Below are positions 8,726 to 17,556 of a stretch of DNA of 64,000 nucleotides, in pieces. The first letter of the stretch is position 1. The number at the start of each line of letters is the position of its first letter. This stretch comes from Streptomyces monashensis (GTDB taxonomy: Bacteria; Actinomycetota; Actinomycetes; Streptomycetales; Streptomycetaceae): positions 62,001-126,000 of the forward strand of contig NZ_MLYO01000015.1 of NCBI RefSeq assembly GCF_001866665.1, given 5' to 3'. The notes below the pieces were generated by a model, which did no database searches, was not told the DNA's origin, and worked only from the letters and a program-made list of their open reading frames with translations. Both the position numbers and the translations under genes were made by a program.

Positions 8726-9607
8726 TCACTCTCCGGAGAGGATGTCGAGGCCGCCGCGACGGCCGAAGAGGCGCGGGATGAACAGGGCCAGGGCGATCAG
8801 CGCGATGGATCCGGCGAGCATCAGGGTGCCGACGGCGTTGATGGTGGGCTGCACCCCGAAGCGGATCGCGGAGTAGATCCGCACCGACAGCGGCTGGGGA
8901 TCCACGCCGGTGGTGAAGTAGGCGAGGACGAAGTCGTCGAAGACCAGCGCGAAGATGAGCACGGCGGAGGCGAGCACGGCCGGCAGCAGAGCCGGCAGGG
9001 TCACCAGGCGCACCGCCTGCCAGCGGGTGGCGCCCAGGTCCATCGCGGCCTCCTCCACCTCCGGGTTCAGCGCGGCGATCCGTGAGCGGAGGATGACGGT
9101 GACGTAGGAGATCGAGAAGGTGATCTCGGCGAGCATGACCGTGCCCGTGGACAGATCCACGCCCACCCCTTTGAAGAGCAGCATCGACGCGACACCGGTG
9201 ACGATCTCCGGCGTGATCAGCGGAACCAGCATGATCAGGCCGGCCAGCGAGCCGAGCCGGGTGCGGCAGCGCACCAGACCGAGCGCGAGAGCCGCCCCGA
9301 GTACGACCGAGCCGCTCATTGCCACCAGGGAGATGCGCAGACTGGCCCCCAGTGAGGAGACCAGCACGTCGTCGTGGACGAAGGCGCGGTACCAGCGCAG
9401 GCTGAACCCGCCGAAGACGGTCAGGGACTTCTTGGAGTTGAACGAGAACAGGGTGACGACGGCGATGGGCAGGTAGAGCAGCGCGAAGAAGAGCGCGGTG
9501 ACGGCGACGAGGACGCGTGGCCTGCGCTCGGTGCGGCCTCGTCGGGTGCGGGTCCGGGCCGCCGGACGCGAGGGAGCCGTGGCGGAGGGCAGTCTGAGCA
9601 GGGTCAT
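8726..9607 (-). CDS. potC: Polyamine-type ABC transporter permease (PotC-like)
   Basis: A 293-aa inner-membrane permease with about six membrane helices and the EAA loop EEAAMDLGATRWQAVRLVTL near residues 190-210. This loop contacts the ATPase. The first 30 residues are Arg-rich and cytoplasmic. The ATG at 9607 overlaps the stop of the partner permease (ATGA-type overlap), so translation is coupled. The frame stays open far upstream, but that extension is a shadow of the PotB gene. Confidence 0.88.
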   Translation of the reverse strand: MTLLRLPSATAPSRPAARTRTRRGRTERRPRVLVAVTALFFALLYLPIAVVTLFSFNSKKSLTVFGGFSLRWYRAFVHDDVLVSSLGASLRISLVAMSGSVVLGAALALGLVRCRTRLGSLAGLIMLVPLITPEIVTGVASMLLFKGVGVDLSTGTVMLAEITFSISYVTVILRSRIAALNPEVEEAAMDLGATRWQAVRLVTLPALLPAVLASAVLIFALVFDDFVLAYFTTGVDPQPLSVRIYSAIRFGVQPTINAVGTLMLAGSIALIALALFIPRLFGRRGGLDILSGE

Positions 9608-10497
9608 CGGCGGGCCTCCGCCTCGTCCTTGCGGGTGCGCCGCAGGTAGCCGAACATCCCGATCAGCAGGACGAGCATCAGCAGCATGGTGAGCGCGGAA
9701 CCCAGCGGCCAGTTCTGGCCCTGGAAGAACTTGTCCTGGATGAGGTTGCCGATCATGATCTGGTCCGGTCCTCCCATCAGCTGGGCGCTGACGAAGTCGC
9801 CCATGGCGGGCAGGAAGACCAGCACGAGTCCGGCCGCGGCACCCTGCCGGGTGGCGGGCAGGGTGACGAAGAAGAAGGTGCGCACGGGACCGCCGTACAG
9901 GTCGCGGCCGGCCTCGATGAGGGAGACGTCCAGGCGTTCCAGGGCCGCGTACAGCGGGATGATCATGAAGACCACGAAGCCGTAGACGAGTCCCGCGACC
10001 ACGCCGACGCCCGTGTTGAGGATCTTCGTGCGCCCGTCGGCGAGCCCGACGGCACGCAGAGCGCGCAGCACCGGTCCGTCGTCGGACAGCACGACCGACC
10101 AGCCGTACATGCGTACCAGGTAGTTGGCGAAGAACGGCACCACGATCGCGGCGATCAGGCCGTGTTTGTAACGCCCGCCGTACAGGGCGATGGTGTACGC
10201 CACCGGGTAGGCGATCAGCAGGCACACCGCGCAGGTCAGCACGGCGTAGCCGAGAGAACGGGCCAGTACCTCGGTGTAGGCGGGGTCGGCGAGCGCACGC
10301 ACGCCGGAGAGGTCGAAGCCGAAGCGCGGATTGCCGAGGTCGTCGGTGGTGCCGACCGCGAGCACGGCGACCAGTACCAGCGAGGCGATCAGGAATCCGG
10401 TCATCCACACGGTGCCCGGCAGCATGAGCCAGGTCCAGACGCGGTCGCCGTCGGCGCCACGCCGACGGGTACGTGCGAAGGGGCGGAGCAGTGCCAT
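9604..10497 (-). CDS. potB: Polyamine-type ABC transporter permease (PotB-like)
   Basis: A 297-aa membrane protein. A first helix at about residues 24-48 is followed by a long periplasmic loop and five more helices. The ATPase-contact loop reads ERLDVSLIEAGRDLYGGPVR. Fits the PotB half of spermidine/putrescine importers, which is the longer-looped permease. It lies four bases after the binding-protein stop and overlaps PotC by four bases. Confidence 0.88.
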   Translation of the reverse strand: MALLRPFARTRRRGADGDRVWTWLMLPGTVWMTGFLIASLVLVAVLAVGTTDDLGNPRFGFDLSGVRALADPAYTEVLARSLGYAVLTCAVCLLIAYPVAYTIALYGGRYKHGLIAAIVVPFFANYLVRMYGWSVVLSDDGPVLRALRAVGLADGRTKILNTGVGVVAGLVYGFVVFMIIPLYAALERLDVSLIEAGRDLYGGPVRTFFFVTLPATRQGAAAGLVLVFLPAMGDFVSAQLMGGPDQIMIGNLIQDKFFQGQNWPLGSALTMLLMLVLLIGMFGYLRRTRKDEAEARR

Positions 10498-10500
10498 CGG

Positions 10501-11625
10501 TCAGCCCGCCTTCACATGGGTCCAGGCGGTGTCGCGGGCGTCCTCCGCCGCGCGGTCGCCGTTGCGGAAGAACAGGCCGGCCTTGAGGTCGTCCTCGGTG
10601 ACGAGGCACTCGGGGAAGGGTTTGACCAGGTCGGCGTACGTCTTCTCGGTGCCGGCCACCGGCATCGGGTAGCCGATGTACTCGATGTTCTTCTTCACGT
10701 TCTCCGGCCGCAGCATGTAGTCGATGAACAGCATGGCGGTGCCGGGGTGCGGAGCGTTCCAGGGGATGGCGTAGCAGTCGGAATTGATCGGCGTGCCCTC
10801 CTTGGGGGCCTCGAAGCCGAACACGGAGGGGTCCTTGGCCTGGTTGAGCATGGCGGCCATGTCGCCGCTCCACGCCTGGGTCATGACCGCGTCGCCGTTG
10901 AGCAGGTTGTTGTAGCTGTCGCTGGAGAAGCCGCGCAGCCGCGGGCGCAGGGTGTCCAGCAGCGAGGTGATCCGGTCGAGGTCATCGGTGTTCCCGGTGC
11001 TGACCTTCAGACCGAGTTCCAGGGCGCCCATGCCGAGGACCTCGTCGCGGTCGTCCAGGAGGAAGACCTTGCCGCGCGCCTTGTCGCTCCACAGGTCACG
11101 CCAGGATCCGGTCAGTTCGCCGATCCTGTCGCGGCGCCAGCCGATGCCGGTCTTGTACGCGGTGAAGGGGACGGTGTGGGCGGAGCCGGGGTCGTACCAG
11201 GGGTCGGCGAAGTACGTGTACGTGCCGAAGATCGCGTGTGCGTTGGGGAGTCGGGTGTGGTCGATGCGGCGCAGCCGGCCGCCGCGGACCAGGCGCTGGG
11301 CCCACGTGGCGCTGGGGAAGAGGACGTCGTAGCGGTTGCCGGCGTTGAGCTTGGCGACCATGCCTTCCATCGAGTCGAAGTTCGACTGGACGACCTTGAC
11401 GCCGTACTCCTTCTCGAAGCCCTTGAACACGGACGGGTCGACGTAGTCGGCCCAGTTGAAGTAGACGAGATCGCCGTCGACGCGTGGGGTGACCGGGGCG
11501 AGCTGCTGGGCGTCGGGCGTCGTGGCGGGCATGAACCCGCAGCCGCCGGCCGCGGCACCGAGCAGGCCGTAGGCGCTTGCCCGCAGCAGGGCGCGTCGGG
11601 TGGGCGGAGGTACCTCGGGGGACAC
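10501..11625 (-). CDS. potD: Polyamine-type extracellular binding lipoprotein (PotD-like)
   Basis: A 374-aa solute-binding protein. The N-terminus has a twin-arginine pair (TRRALLRASAYG) and a lipobox AAGGC with Cys29, so it is probably a Tat-exported lipoprotein. The LVYFNWADYVDPSVFKGF stretch is characteristic of PotD/PotF family proteins. Aromatic residues that box the amine are abundant (NWADY, TYTYFADPWYDP). The GTG start at 11625 is preceded by a purine-rich AGAGGACG site. The gap to the upstream Rieske gene is 172 bp, so a separate promoter is possible. Confidence 0.88.
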   Translation of the reverse strand: MSPEVPPPTRRALLRASAYGLLGAAAGGCGFMPATTPDAQQLAPVTPRVDGDLVYFNWADYVDPSVFKGFEKEYGVKVVQSNFDSMEGMVAKLNAGNRYDVLFPSATWAQRLVRGGRLRRIDHTRLPNAHAIFGTYTYFADPWYDPGSAHTVPFTAYKTGIGWRRDRIGELTGSWRDLWSDKARGKVFLLDDRDEVLGMGALELGLKVSTGNTDDLDRITSLLDTLRPRLRGFSSDSYNNLLNGDAVMTQAWSGDMAAMLNQAKDPSVFGFEAPKEGTPINSDCYAIPWNAPHPGTAMLFIDYMLRPENVKKNIEYIGYPMPVAGTEKTYADLVKPFPECLVTEDDLKAGLFFRNGDRAAEDARDTAWTHVKAG

Positions 11626-11797
11626 GGAACGTCCTCTCCGTCGAGGAACGGCACAACTCCAGGGCTGGACCGGCTGGTCGGCTCACGGAGGCCCTGACTC
11701 CGCAGGGAAGACCGGTCTGGGGAGGGTGCGAGCGAGTGTCAGTGGGGGAGGGGTAAGCCCGTCGGGAGGCCTGCCGTGTGCGGCGTGCGGGAGGACG

Positions 11798-12976
11798 TCA
11801 CCGTGTGTCCCCCTCCAGGTCGTCCCGGACCCGGCGGGCGAACCAGCCGACGGCGGCCTCGCGCTGCGAGAGCGGGCCCGGCTCGAACCCGGGCGTGGCC
11901 AGGCCGGCCTGAACCCGCTCCACCAGCTCGGCGTCCTCGTCGTTGGTGACCCAGCCGATATGGATGTTCAGCCGGCGGGCCAGCCGGGTGCGGACGCTCT
12001 CGCCGTGCTTGGCGTAGAAGGCACCGGGGATCGCCGCCCGGTCCTGGGCGGTGGGCAGGGCGGTCCACGCGAGCACGTGGTCGGGGTAGAAGTCGATGAG
12101 TGTGTTGGGATAGATCACGGCGTACCGCCACACCCGCCGGTCGGCCTCGGTCAGCCCTGGCATCGGCGTCCCGAGTCGCTGGTAGAGCCGCTCGGCCCAG
12201 TTCGAGGAGGGCTTGTCGCGCAGGGGCGACTCGAACAGGACGTAGTTCTCCTGAACGTCCACCGTGTACGCCTGGTAGTCCAGCAGCCGCATGAGCGCGG
12301 GGTGGGCCACGGGGACGTGGTATCCCTCCAGGTAGTTGTCGACGATCACCTTCCAGTTCGCGTTCTGCTCCTCGCCGTGCGCCACGTCGTGGATGCGGTG
12401 CCTGCCGACGGGGACGAGGCCGGGCCCGGCATAGCGGCCGACGGCCTCGGCGAGTCCGGCGCAGCTCTCGGCGAGCGGGGTCGCCTCCAGGTCGAGGTTG
12501 ACGAAGACGAAGCCCAGGAAGGACTCCACGTTGACCGGGTGCAGCCCGAGCCGGGGCTTGTCCAGGCAGGGGATGCGGCGTGCCTCGGGGGCGCCGACCA
12601 GGCGTCCGTCCAGCTTGTAGGTCCAGCCGTGGTACGGGCAGCGGATCGCCTTGCCGGACGGCTCGGGCTCGGTGACCAGGCGGGTGCCACGGTGCCGGCA
12701 GACGTTGAGGTGGGCGGCGAGGCCGCCGTCCTCGGTGCGGACCACCAGCACCTTCCGGCCTGCGGCCGTGGCGGTCAGACGGGCGCCGGTGCCGGGGAGA
12801 TCGGATTCATGGCAGACGAGCTGCCACGACTTGGCGAAGATGCGGCCGGTCTCGGTCTCGGCGATGGCCGGATCCGTGTAGTAGCGGGCCGGTAGCGCTT
12901 CCCCAGGATGTGTGAGGGGCTGCTGTGGCGGGGCAGGGGAGCCGAGGGCTGCCCGGGTGGTGGTCGAGGGGTGCAT
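11798..12976 (-). CDS. Rieske oxygenase alpha subunit, quaternary-amine type
   Basis: A 392-aa Rieske non-haem iron oxygenase. The [2Fe-2S] ligands are Cys93/His95 (CRHR) and Cys113/His116 (CPYHGW). The mononuclear iron site is in NWKVIVDNYLEGYHVPVAHP, with His220 and His225. The residue that bridges the two metal sites is Glu217 where naphthalene dioxygenase has Asp. Glu at this place is known from carnitine monooxygenase CntA and occurs in glycine-betaine-type enzymes, so the substrate may be a quaternary or methylated amine. No FNR-type reductase is adjacent. It heads the minus operon with the importer and amine oxidase. Confidence 0.85.
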   Translation of the reverse strand: MHPSTTTRAALGSPAPPQQPLTHPGEALPARYYTDPAIAETETGRIFAKSWQLVCHESDLPGTGARLTATAAGRKVLVVRTEDGGLAAHLNVCRHRGTRLVTEPEPSGKAIRCPYHGWTYKLDGRLVGAPEARRIPCLDKPRLGLHPVNVESFLGFVFVNLDLEATPLAESCAGLAEAVGRYAGPGLVPVGRHRIHDVAHGEEQNANWKVIVDNYLEGYHVPVAHPALMRLLDYQAYTVDVQENYVLFESPLRDKPSSNWAERLYQRLGTPMPGLTEADRRVWRYAVIYPNTLIDFYPDHVLAWTALPTAQDRAAIPGAFYAKHGESVRTRLARRLNIHIGWVTNDEDAELVERVQAGLATPGFEPGPLSQREAAVGWFARRVRDDLEGDTR

Positions 12977-13467
12977 GGAGTCCTCCTCCGCGCCGCGGCG
13001 GCGGCGATGGGCGGTGAGGCTACGCCAGGGAGAATTCCGGCAGAAACGGCCTGCTGTGACCTGCCGGAATCGAGCTGACTAATTGGTTAGTCAGAGTGCG
13101 ACCAGGGCGGTCGCAAGTCAAGACTTGTGTCCTGACTAATTAGTTAGTTAGTCTCGTGGCGGGCGGATGGCCGAGGCCCACGCAAGGCTCTTCGCGGTTC
13201 GTGCCGCCCGCCGGTGGACTCCGATCCGCGTCCCCTGGACGTCCAAATCCGGACACCTCTGGTCCGGGCGGTGCGCGGTTTCCGCCGTACGCCGCGCACA
13301 GGTCAGGACTCCCACTGTCCGCACGGTGCCCGACCCCGGGCCGGACACCCCGCACACGCTTCCCGCCCGCGTTCCGATCGGGCTCCGGAAGATCTCCCGT
13401 CCACTCCGTCGCCCCGCCACCCTCCGTTTCCGGGTCGTCCGGACACGGTGCGACCAAGGAGGCACGC
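12977..13467. other. Divergent control region of the amine/acyl-CoA cluster
   Basis: About 490 bp separates the two divergent operons. The part next to the Rieske gene holds the twin palindromes listed separately. The remaining 310 bp before 13468 shows no convincing open frame, RNA or long hairpin, and probably forms the leader of the plus-strand operon. Confidence 0.5.
13075..13153. promoter_or_regulatory. Twin TetR-type operator palindromes
   Basis: Two related palindromes occur 57 bp apart. Site 1 (13075-13094) has arms CTGACTAA and TTAGTCAG around TTGG, a perfect 8-bp repeat. Site 2 (13132-13151) has CTGACTAA and TTAGTTAG around TTAG, one mismatch. They are AT-rich against a GC-rich background and lie between the two divergent operons. 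The TetR gene at 20255-20866 is the obvious candidate binder, by inference only. Confidence 0.65.
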
Positions 13468-13893
13468 ATGAGCGCCCGCCGAAGCCTGGTATGGCTCGGT
13501 CTCACGCCCGAGCCCGAGCAGGAACTGCCCGCCGCGGTGGCCGTCCTGCGTGCACAGGCGGCGGGTCGCCCGTCGTCGGCCCTGGTCACCGCCGAGCGGC
13601 AGCGCGTGGAGCGGCTCGTGCTGCGCGGCACACAGCACAGCTGGCTGCGCTACCTCGGCGAGGTCACCGACCTGGTCGTCAAGGCGGCGGAGGCGTCCGT
13701 GACCGCCGATCCCGGAGCGGCGCTCGTGGCCGGCGAGGTCGTCCTCGACCACCACCGCATGCTGATCGGTCTGCCCGGCACCGCCTACGCACGCACCGCC
13801 ACACAACGGCGTGACCTGGAGCGGGCATTGGCGCGCCTGCACCGTATGCGGCACTCCGGCCACTCGGACCTTTTCAGCCCCTTGAGTCACTGA
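13468..13893 (+). CDS. Hypothetical helical protein, first gene of the plus operon
   Basis: A 141-aa protein that I do not recognise. It is mostly predicted helix, rich in Ala, Leu and Arg, without Cys clusters, signal peptide or membrane segment. A well-placed AAGGAGG lies five bases before the ATG at 13468, so it is a real translated gene. It is 44 bp upstream of the NuoF-like gene and probably co-transcribed with it. It may be an accessory subunit of the redox module. No function is claimed. Confidence 0.7.
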   Translation: MSARRSLVWLGLTPEPEQELPAAVAVLRAQAAGRPSSALVTAERQRVERLVLRGTQHSWLRYLGEVTDLVVKAAEASVTADPGAALVAGEVVLDHHRMLIGLPGTAYARTATQRRDLERALARLHRMRHSGHSDLFSPLSH

Positions 13894-13937
13894 AGCAACT
13901 CCAGCAACTCCAGCCGCTTCGAGCCCGGGAGCACCGC

Positions 13938-15194
13938 ATGACCGGCGTCCGATCCTTCCTCCCCGGAGAACAGCCCGGGATGCTCGTCTCACCGGTACTC
14001 GGTGCCGAACCGCACCGCGGTGCCGAGGACCTCGCCGGATACCTCGCGGTGGGCGGGTACGCCCCGCTGACCGTGCGGGACCGGCTGCTCGACCGGATCG
14101 CCGCCGTGGGACTGCGTGGCCGAGGAGGCGCCGGCTTCCCCGCCGCCGTGAAGATCCGCGCCGTCCTCGACGCACCCGGCCGCCCCGTCGTCGTCGCCAA
14201 CGGCGAGGAGGGTGAGCCCGGATCGGTCAAGGACCGGTGGCTGCTGCGCCACCGGCCGCACCTGATCCTGGACGGCCTGCGGCTGGCCGCCGCCATGACC
14301 GGCGCCGAGCGCGGTTTCGTCTATCTGTCCGACACCCGCGCCGAACAGGCCGTCCGCCACGCACTCGCCGAGCGTCCCACCCACGTACCCGTCGGCGTCG
14401 TACGCACGGACCACACGTACGTGGCCGGAGAGGAGACCGCGGTGGTACGGCGCATCGAGGGCGGTCCGGCACTGCCCACGGCCAAGCCCCCGCGCCCTTA
14501 CGAGGCCGGGATCGGCGGCGCGCCCACGCTGGTCGCCAACGTCGAGACGCTGGCGCGGATCGCGGTGATGCGTGCGTGTCCCGATGCCGCGGTGGCCGTG
14601 GCCGGTGCTCATCTGGTGACGGTATCCGGATCAGGTGATTCCGCCGCCGTCCTGGCCGAGGTACCCGCCGGCACGCACCTGAAGGTCCTTGCCGACCTGT
14701 GCGGACACGGCAGGGCCGAGGCGGTCCTGCTGGGTGGCCTGTCCGGCGGACTGCACGGCGCCGGGTGGACGGACCTCCTGCTCGATCACGACCACGCGAG
14801 GGCGGCCGGCGGAACCCTCGGCTGCGGCGCGCTGCACTTCCTGCACCCCGAGGACTGCCCCGTCGCCGTGGCCGCCGGGGCCGCCGCCCACCTCGCGGCC
14901 CAGAGCGCCCGGCAATGCGGGGTGTGTGTCTCCGGGACCGGAGCGCTGGCCGGGACTCTCACGGCCGTGGCTCGTGGCGAGGCGGACGACGCGGCGGCCG
15001 ACCGGCTGCGCCGCTGGTCGCGGCAGCTGCCCGGCCGCGGGGCCTGCGGCCTGCTCGACGCCGCCGCCCGGATCGCCGCCACTCTCCTCGCCCACTTCCC
15101 GGGTCGTGTCGATGCCCACCGTGACGCCACCTGCGCCGCCTGCGCGGATCCGGCACTCCTCGACGCCCGCCGGTTCACGGTGCCCGTGCCCTGA
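13938..15194 (+). CDS. NuoF-like NADH dehydrogenase flavoprotein
   Basis: A 418-aa homologue of the NADH-binding subunit of complex I. It carries the glycine-rich FMN/NADH motif GLRGRGGAGFP near residue 57, NGEEGEPGSVKDR near residue 90, and EETAVVRRIEG. A SLBB-like middle domain follows, then a C-terminal region with CGVC and GRGACG in place of the usual three-Cys iron-sulfur motif of NuoF. Such stand-alone proteins occur in actinomycetes beside small ferredoxins, as here. It probably passes electrons from NADH to the next-door ferredoxin. That partner could serve the Rieske oxygenase, which lacks its own reductase; this link is inference. Confidence 0.8.
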   Translation: MTGVRSFLPGEQPGMLVSPVLGAEPHRGAEDLAGYLAVGGYAPLTVRDRLLDRIAAVGLRGRGGAGFPAAVKIRAVLDAPGRPVVVANGEEGEPGSVKDRWLLRHRPHLILDGLRLAAAMTGAERGFVYLSDTRAEQAVRHALAERPTHVPVGVVRTDHTYVAGEETAVVRRIEGGPALPTAKPPRPYEAGIGGAPTLVANVETLARIAVMRACPDAAVAVAGAHLVTVSGSGDSAAVLAEVPAGTHLKVLADLCGHGRAEAVLLGGLSGGLHGAGWTDLLLDHDHARAAGGTLGCGALHFLHPEDCPVAVAAGAAAHLAAQSARQCGVCVSGTGALAGTLTAVARGEADDAAADRLRRWSRQLPGRGACGLLDAAARIAATLLAHFPGRVDAHRDATCAACADPALLDARRFTVPVP

Positions 15195-15258
15195 CCCCGG
15201 TCCGTGCCATCCCACTCCACCGAGCCGCCCCGACCCGCCGCACCGAAAGGACCGCCCC

Positions 15259-15450
15259 GTGAAACTCCTGCTTGACTCCACCCGCTGCCAGGGCTACGGC
15301 CTCTGCCGGGAACCCGCGCCCGAGCTGATCGACCTCGACGAGTGGGGATACGCCCAGGTGCTCGTGAGCCACGTGCCCGCCGAGGGCGCAGGCGTCGCCG
15401 AAGAGGCCGTGGCGGCCTGCCCCAATTCCGCGCTGCGACTGGTGAAGTGA
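15259..15450 (+). CDS. Small ferredoxin ([3Fe-4S]/[4Fe-4S] type)
   Basis: A 63-aa ferredoxin. The Cys pattern CQGYGLC (Cys10 and Cys16) and the later ACP motif near residue 55 fit the C-x5-C..CP class of actinomycete mono-cluster ferredoxins that serve P450s and oxygenases. It starts at the GTG 15259 with GAAAGGA upstream. Its stop is one base from the start of the acyl-CoA ligase gene. Likely redox partner of the NuoF-like protein. Confidence 0.88.
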   Translation: MKLLLDSTRCQGYGLCREPAPELIDLDEWGYAQVLVSHVPAEGAGVAEEAVAACPNSALRLVK

Positions 15451-15451
15451 C

Positions 15452-17518
15452 ATGGGACGCGACCTGTCGGCACTCTTCGACCCCGTCTCCGTCGCCGTCG
15501 TCGGAGCCAGCGACGACCCGGCCAAGTACGGCCACGCCGTCGCCGCCCAGGCCCTGCGTGCGAACGGGCGCCGCCCCGTCCACCTGGTCAACCGGCGCGG
15601 CGGCACCGTGTTCGGCCGTACCGCCGCCCCCAGCCTGAGCGCGATCGGCGAACCCGTCGACCTGGCCGTGGTCTGCGTGCCCGCCGCCGGTTTCGAGGAC
15701 GCCGTCGACGAAGCCTTGACGTGCGGGGCCCGGGCCCTCGTCGCCATCACCGCCGGCTTCGCGGAGACCGGTGACACGGGACGGGCACGCCAGCACGCCG
15801 TCGCCGAACGCGTGCGTGCCGCCGGTGCGGTGATGGTCGGGCCGAACTGCCTCGGGCTGGCCGACAACACCACCGATCTCTTCCTGGCCTCCGACACCTT
15901 CACCCCCGGCGGCATCGCGCTCCTCAGCCAGAGCGGCAACCTCGCCCTGGAACTCCAGCTCCGCTTCCGCCCGCACGGGCTCGGCTTCTCCCGGTTCGTC
16001 TCGCTGGGCAACCAGGCCGACGTCACCCTCGTCGACCTGCTGGCCGACTGCGCCCGGCACGAGGGCACCCGAGCCATCGCGATCTACGCGGAGGACTTCG
16101 CCGACGGACGCGCCTTCGCCGAAACCGCTGCCGAAACCAGCGCCGATACGGGCAAGCCCGTGGTCCTGCTCACCGCCGGTCGCGGCGACGCCGCCGCACG
16201 CAGCGCCCAGTCCCACACCGGAGCGCTGACCACCCCGGCCGACGTGGTGAGCGCCGTATGCCGGGACACCGGTGTGGAACTGGTCACCACTCCACGCGAA
16301 CTCACCGTCGTCCTGGCGGCGTTGAACGGCGCACGGCGGGCGGCCGGCCGCCGGGTCGCCGTGCTCACCGACGGCGGCGGCCACGGCGGCATCGCCGCCG
16401 ACGCGATCGAGGCCGCCGCCCTGACCGTGCCGGAACTCCGCCTGCCGACGCGCGAACACCTGCAAAAGGTTCTGTGGGAGCAGTCGGCCGTCGCCAACCC
16501 GGTGGACCTCGCCGGGATGGGCGAGCAGAACCCGGGCTCGTACGCCGATGCCGTCGCCGCGCTGCTGGCCGCCGAAGAGGTCGACGCCGTCCTCATGACC
16601 GGCTACTTCGGCGGCTACGCGCACACCGAGGCCGGGCTCGGGGGAGGAGGTACGGTCCTCGCGGACGGGGAACAGGCCGCCGCACGTCTGATCGCCGACC
16701 ATCACCGGGCCACCGCGAAGCCGCTCGTGGCGCAGTCGATGTATCCCGAGTCGCCGAGCTGCCGCACCCTGGCCGAGGCCGGTATCCCGGTGTTCGGCGC
16801 CACCGAGGACGCCGCCCGCGCCCTCGCCGCGGCGACACCCGGCGCACCCCGCCCGGGCGTCACACCCCTCCCCGTACCCGCGACCCCGCTGCGCGAGAGC
16901 GGGTATCTGCACACACGCAGGGTCCTGGAGGCGGCCGGACTCCCCTTCCCGGCCGCGCGAGAGATCCACGACGAAACCGAACTCCCCGCCGTGACCAGGG
17001 AATTCAGAGGACCTTATGTCCTCAAGGCCCTCCATCTCCTCCACAAGTCCGACGCCGGAGGTGTGGCGCTCGGCCTCGCCGGACCCGTCGCACTCCGCGC
17101 AGCCTTCCGCGACATGCACGCCCGGCTCGGCGCCTCGTCCTACTCCGTGGAAGCCATGGCGGACCTGACCGACGGCATCGAGCTGATCGTCGGCGTCCAC
17201 CGCGACCCCCGCTTCGGACCCGTCGCCATGGTCGGGCTGGGCGGTGTACTGGCCGAGGCCCTGCACGACGTCGCCTTCACCCTGGCCCCCGTCACCGCCG
17301 AGCACGCCCTGCGCCTGCTGCGCGGACTGCGTACCGCAGCCCTGCTCGGCGGAGTACGCGGCAGGCCACCCGTCGACCTCACCGCGGCAGCCGCGGCCGT
17401 CGAGACGATCACCGCCTTCGCCGCCGCCCACCCGGAGATCGCCGAACTCGAGGTCAACCCACTGCTCGTACGCCGGCACGGCGTCCTCGCCCTCGACTCC
17501 CGCGCCGTACTCGCCTGA
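15452..17518 (+). CDS. Acyl-CoA ligase, ADP-forming (acetate-CoA ligase family)
   Basis: A 688-aa single-chain NDP-forming acyl-CoA synthetase. The N-terminal CoA-binding domain (SVAVVGASDDPAKYGHAV) is followed by two succinyl-CoA-synthetase-like domains with the phosphorylated His255 in AQSHTGAL. A C-terminal ATP-grasp domain contains YVLKALHLLHKSDAGGVALG and ends in ELEVNPLLV. It activates a carboxylic acid to its CoA thioester with ATP going to ADP and phosphate. With the two acyl-CoA dehydrogenases downstream it implies that the pathway substrate is degraded as a CoA ester. Confidence 0.87.
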   Translation: MGRDLSALFDPVSVAVVGASDDPAKYGHAVAAQALRANGRRPVHLVNRRGGTVFGRTAAPSLSAIGEPVDLAVVCVPAAGFEDAVDEALTCGARALVAITAGFAETGDTGRARQHAVAERVRAAGAVMVGPNCLGLADNTTDLFLASDTFTPGGIALLSQSGNLALELQLRFRPHGLGFSRFVSLGNQADVTLVDLLADCARHEGTRAIAIYAEDFADGRAFAETAAETSADTGKPVVLLTAGRGDAAARSAQSHTGALTTPADVVSAVCRDTGVELVTTPRELTVVLAALNGARRAAGRRVAVLTDGGGHGGIAADAIEAAALTVPELRLPTREHLQKVLWEQSAVANPVDLAGMGEQNPGSYADAVAALLAAEEVDAVLMTGYFGGYAHTEAGLGGGGTVLADGEQAAARLIADHHRATAKPLVAQSMYPESPSCRTLAEAGIPVFGATEDAARALAAATPGAPRPGVTPLPVPATPLRESGYLHTRRVLEAAGLPFPAAREIHDETELPAVTREFRGPYVLKALHLLHKSDAGGVALGLAGPVALRAAFRDMHARLGASSYSVEAMADLTDGIELIVGVHRDPRFGPVAMVGLGGVLAEALHDVAFTLAPVTAEHALRLLRGLRTAALLGGVRGRPPVDLTAAAAAVETITAFAAAHPEIAELEVNPLLVRRHGVLALDSRAVLA

Positions 17519-17556
17519 CCCCACCCCACCAGCGCCCCGAACCGAAGAGGCCCCCC

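Noticed and set aside
7436..9085. Plus-strand open frame of 549 codons
   Set aside because: Antisense to the amine oxidase, potA and potC genes, without domain signatures.
9608..10873. Long N-terminal extension of the PotC frame
   Set aside because: It covers the PotB gene in another frame; the ATGA overlap at 9604-9607 marks the real start.
10162..11697. Plus-strand open frame of 511 codons
   Set aside because: Antisense to potB and potD; repetitive Gly/Val composition of a shadow frame.
14786..17524. Minus-strand open frame of 912 codons
   Set aside because: It lies opposite three clearly coding plus-strand genes, is Gly/Gln/Arg-rich with no family motif, and is a typical high-GC shadow frame.
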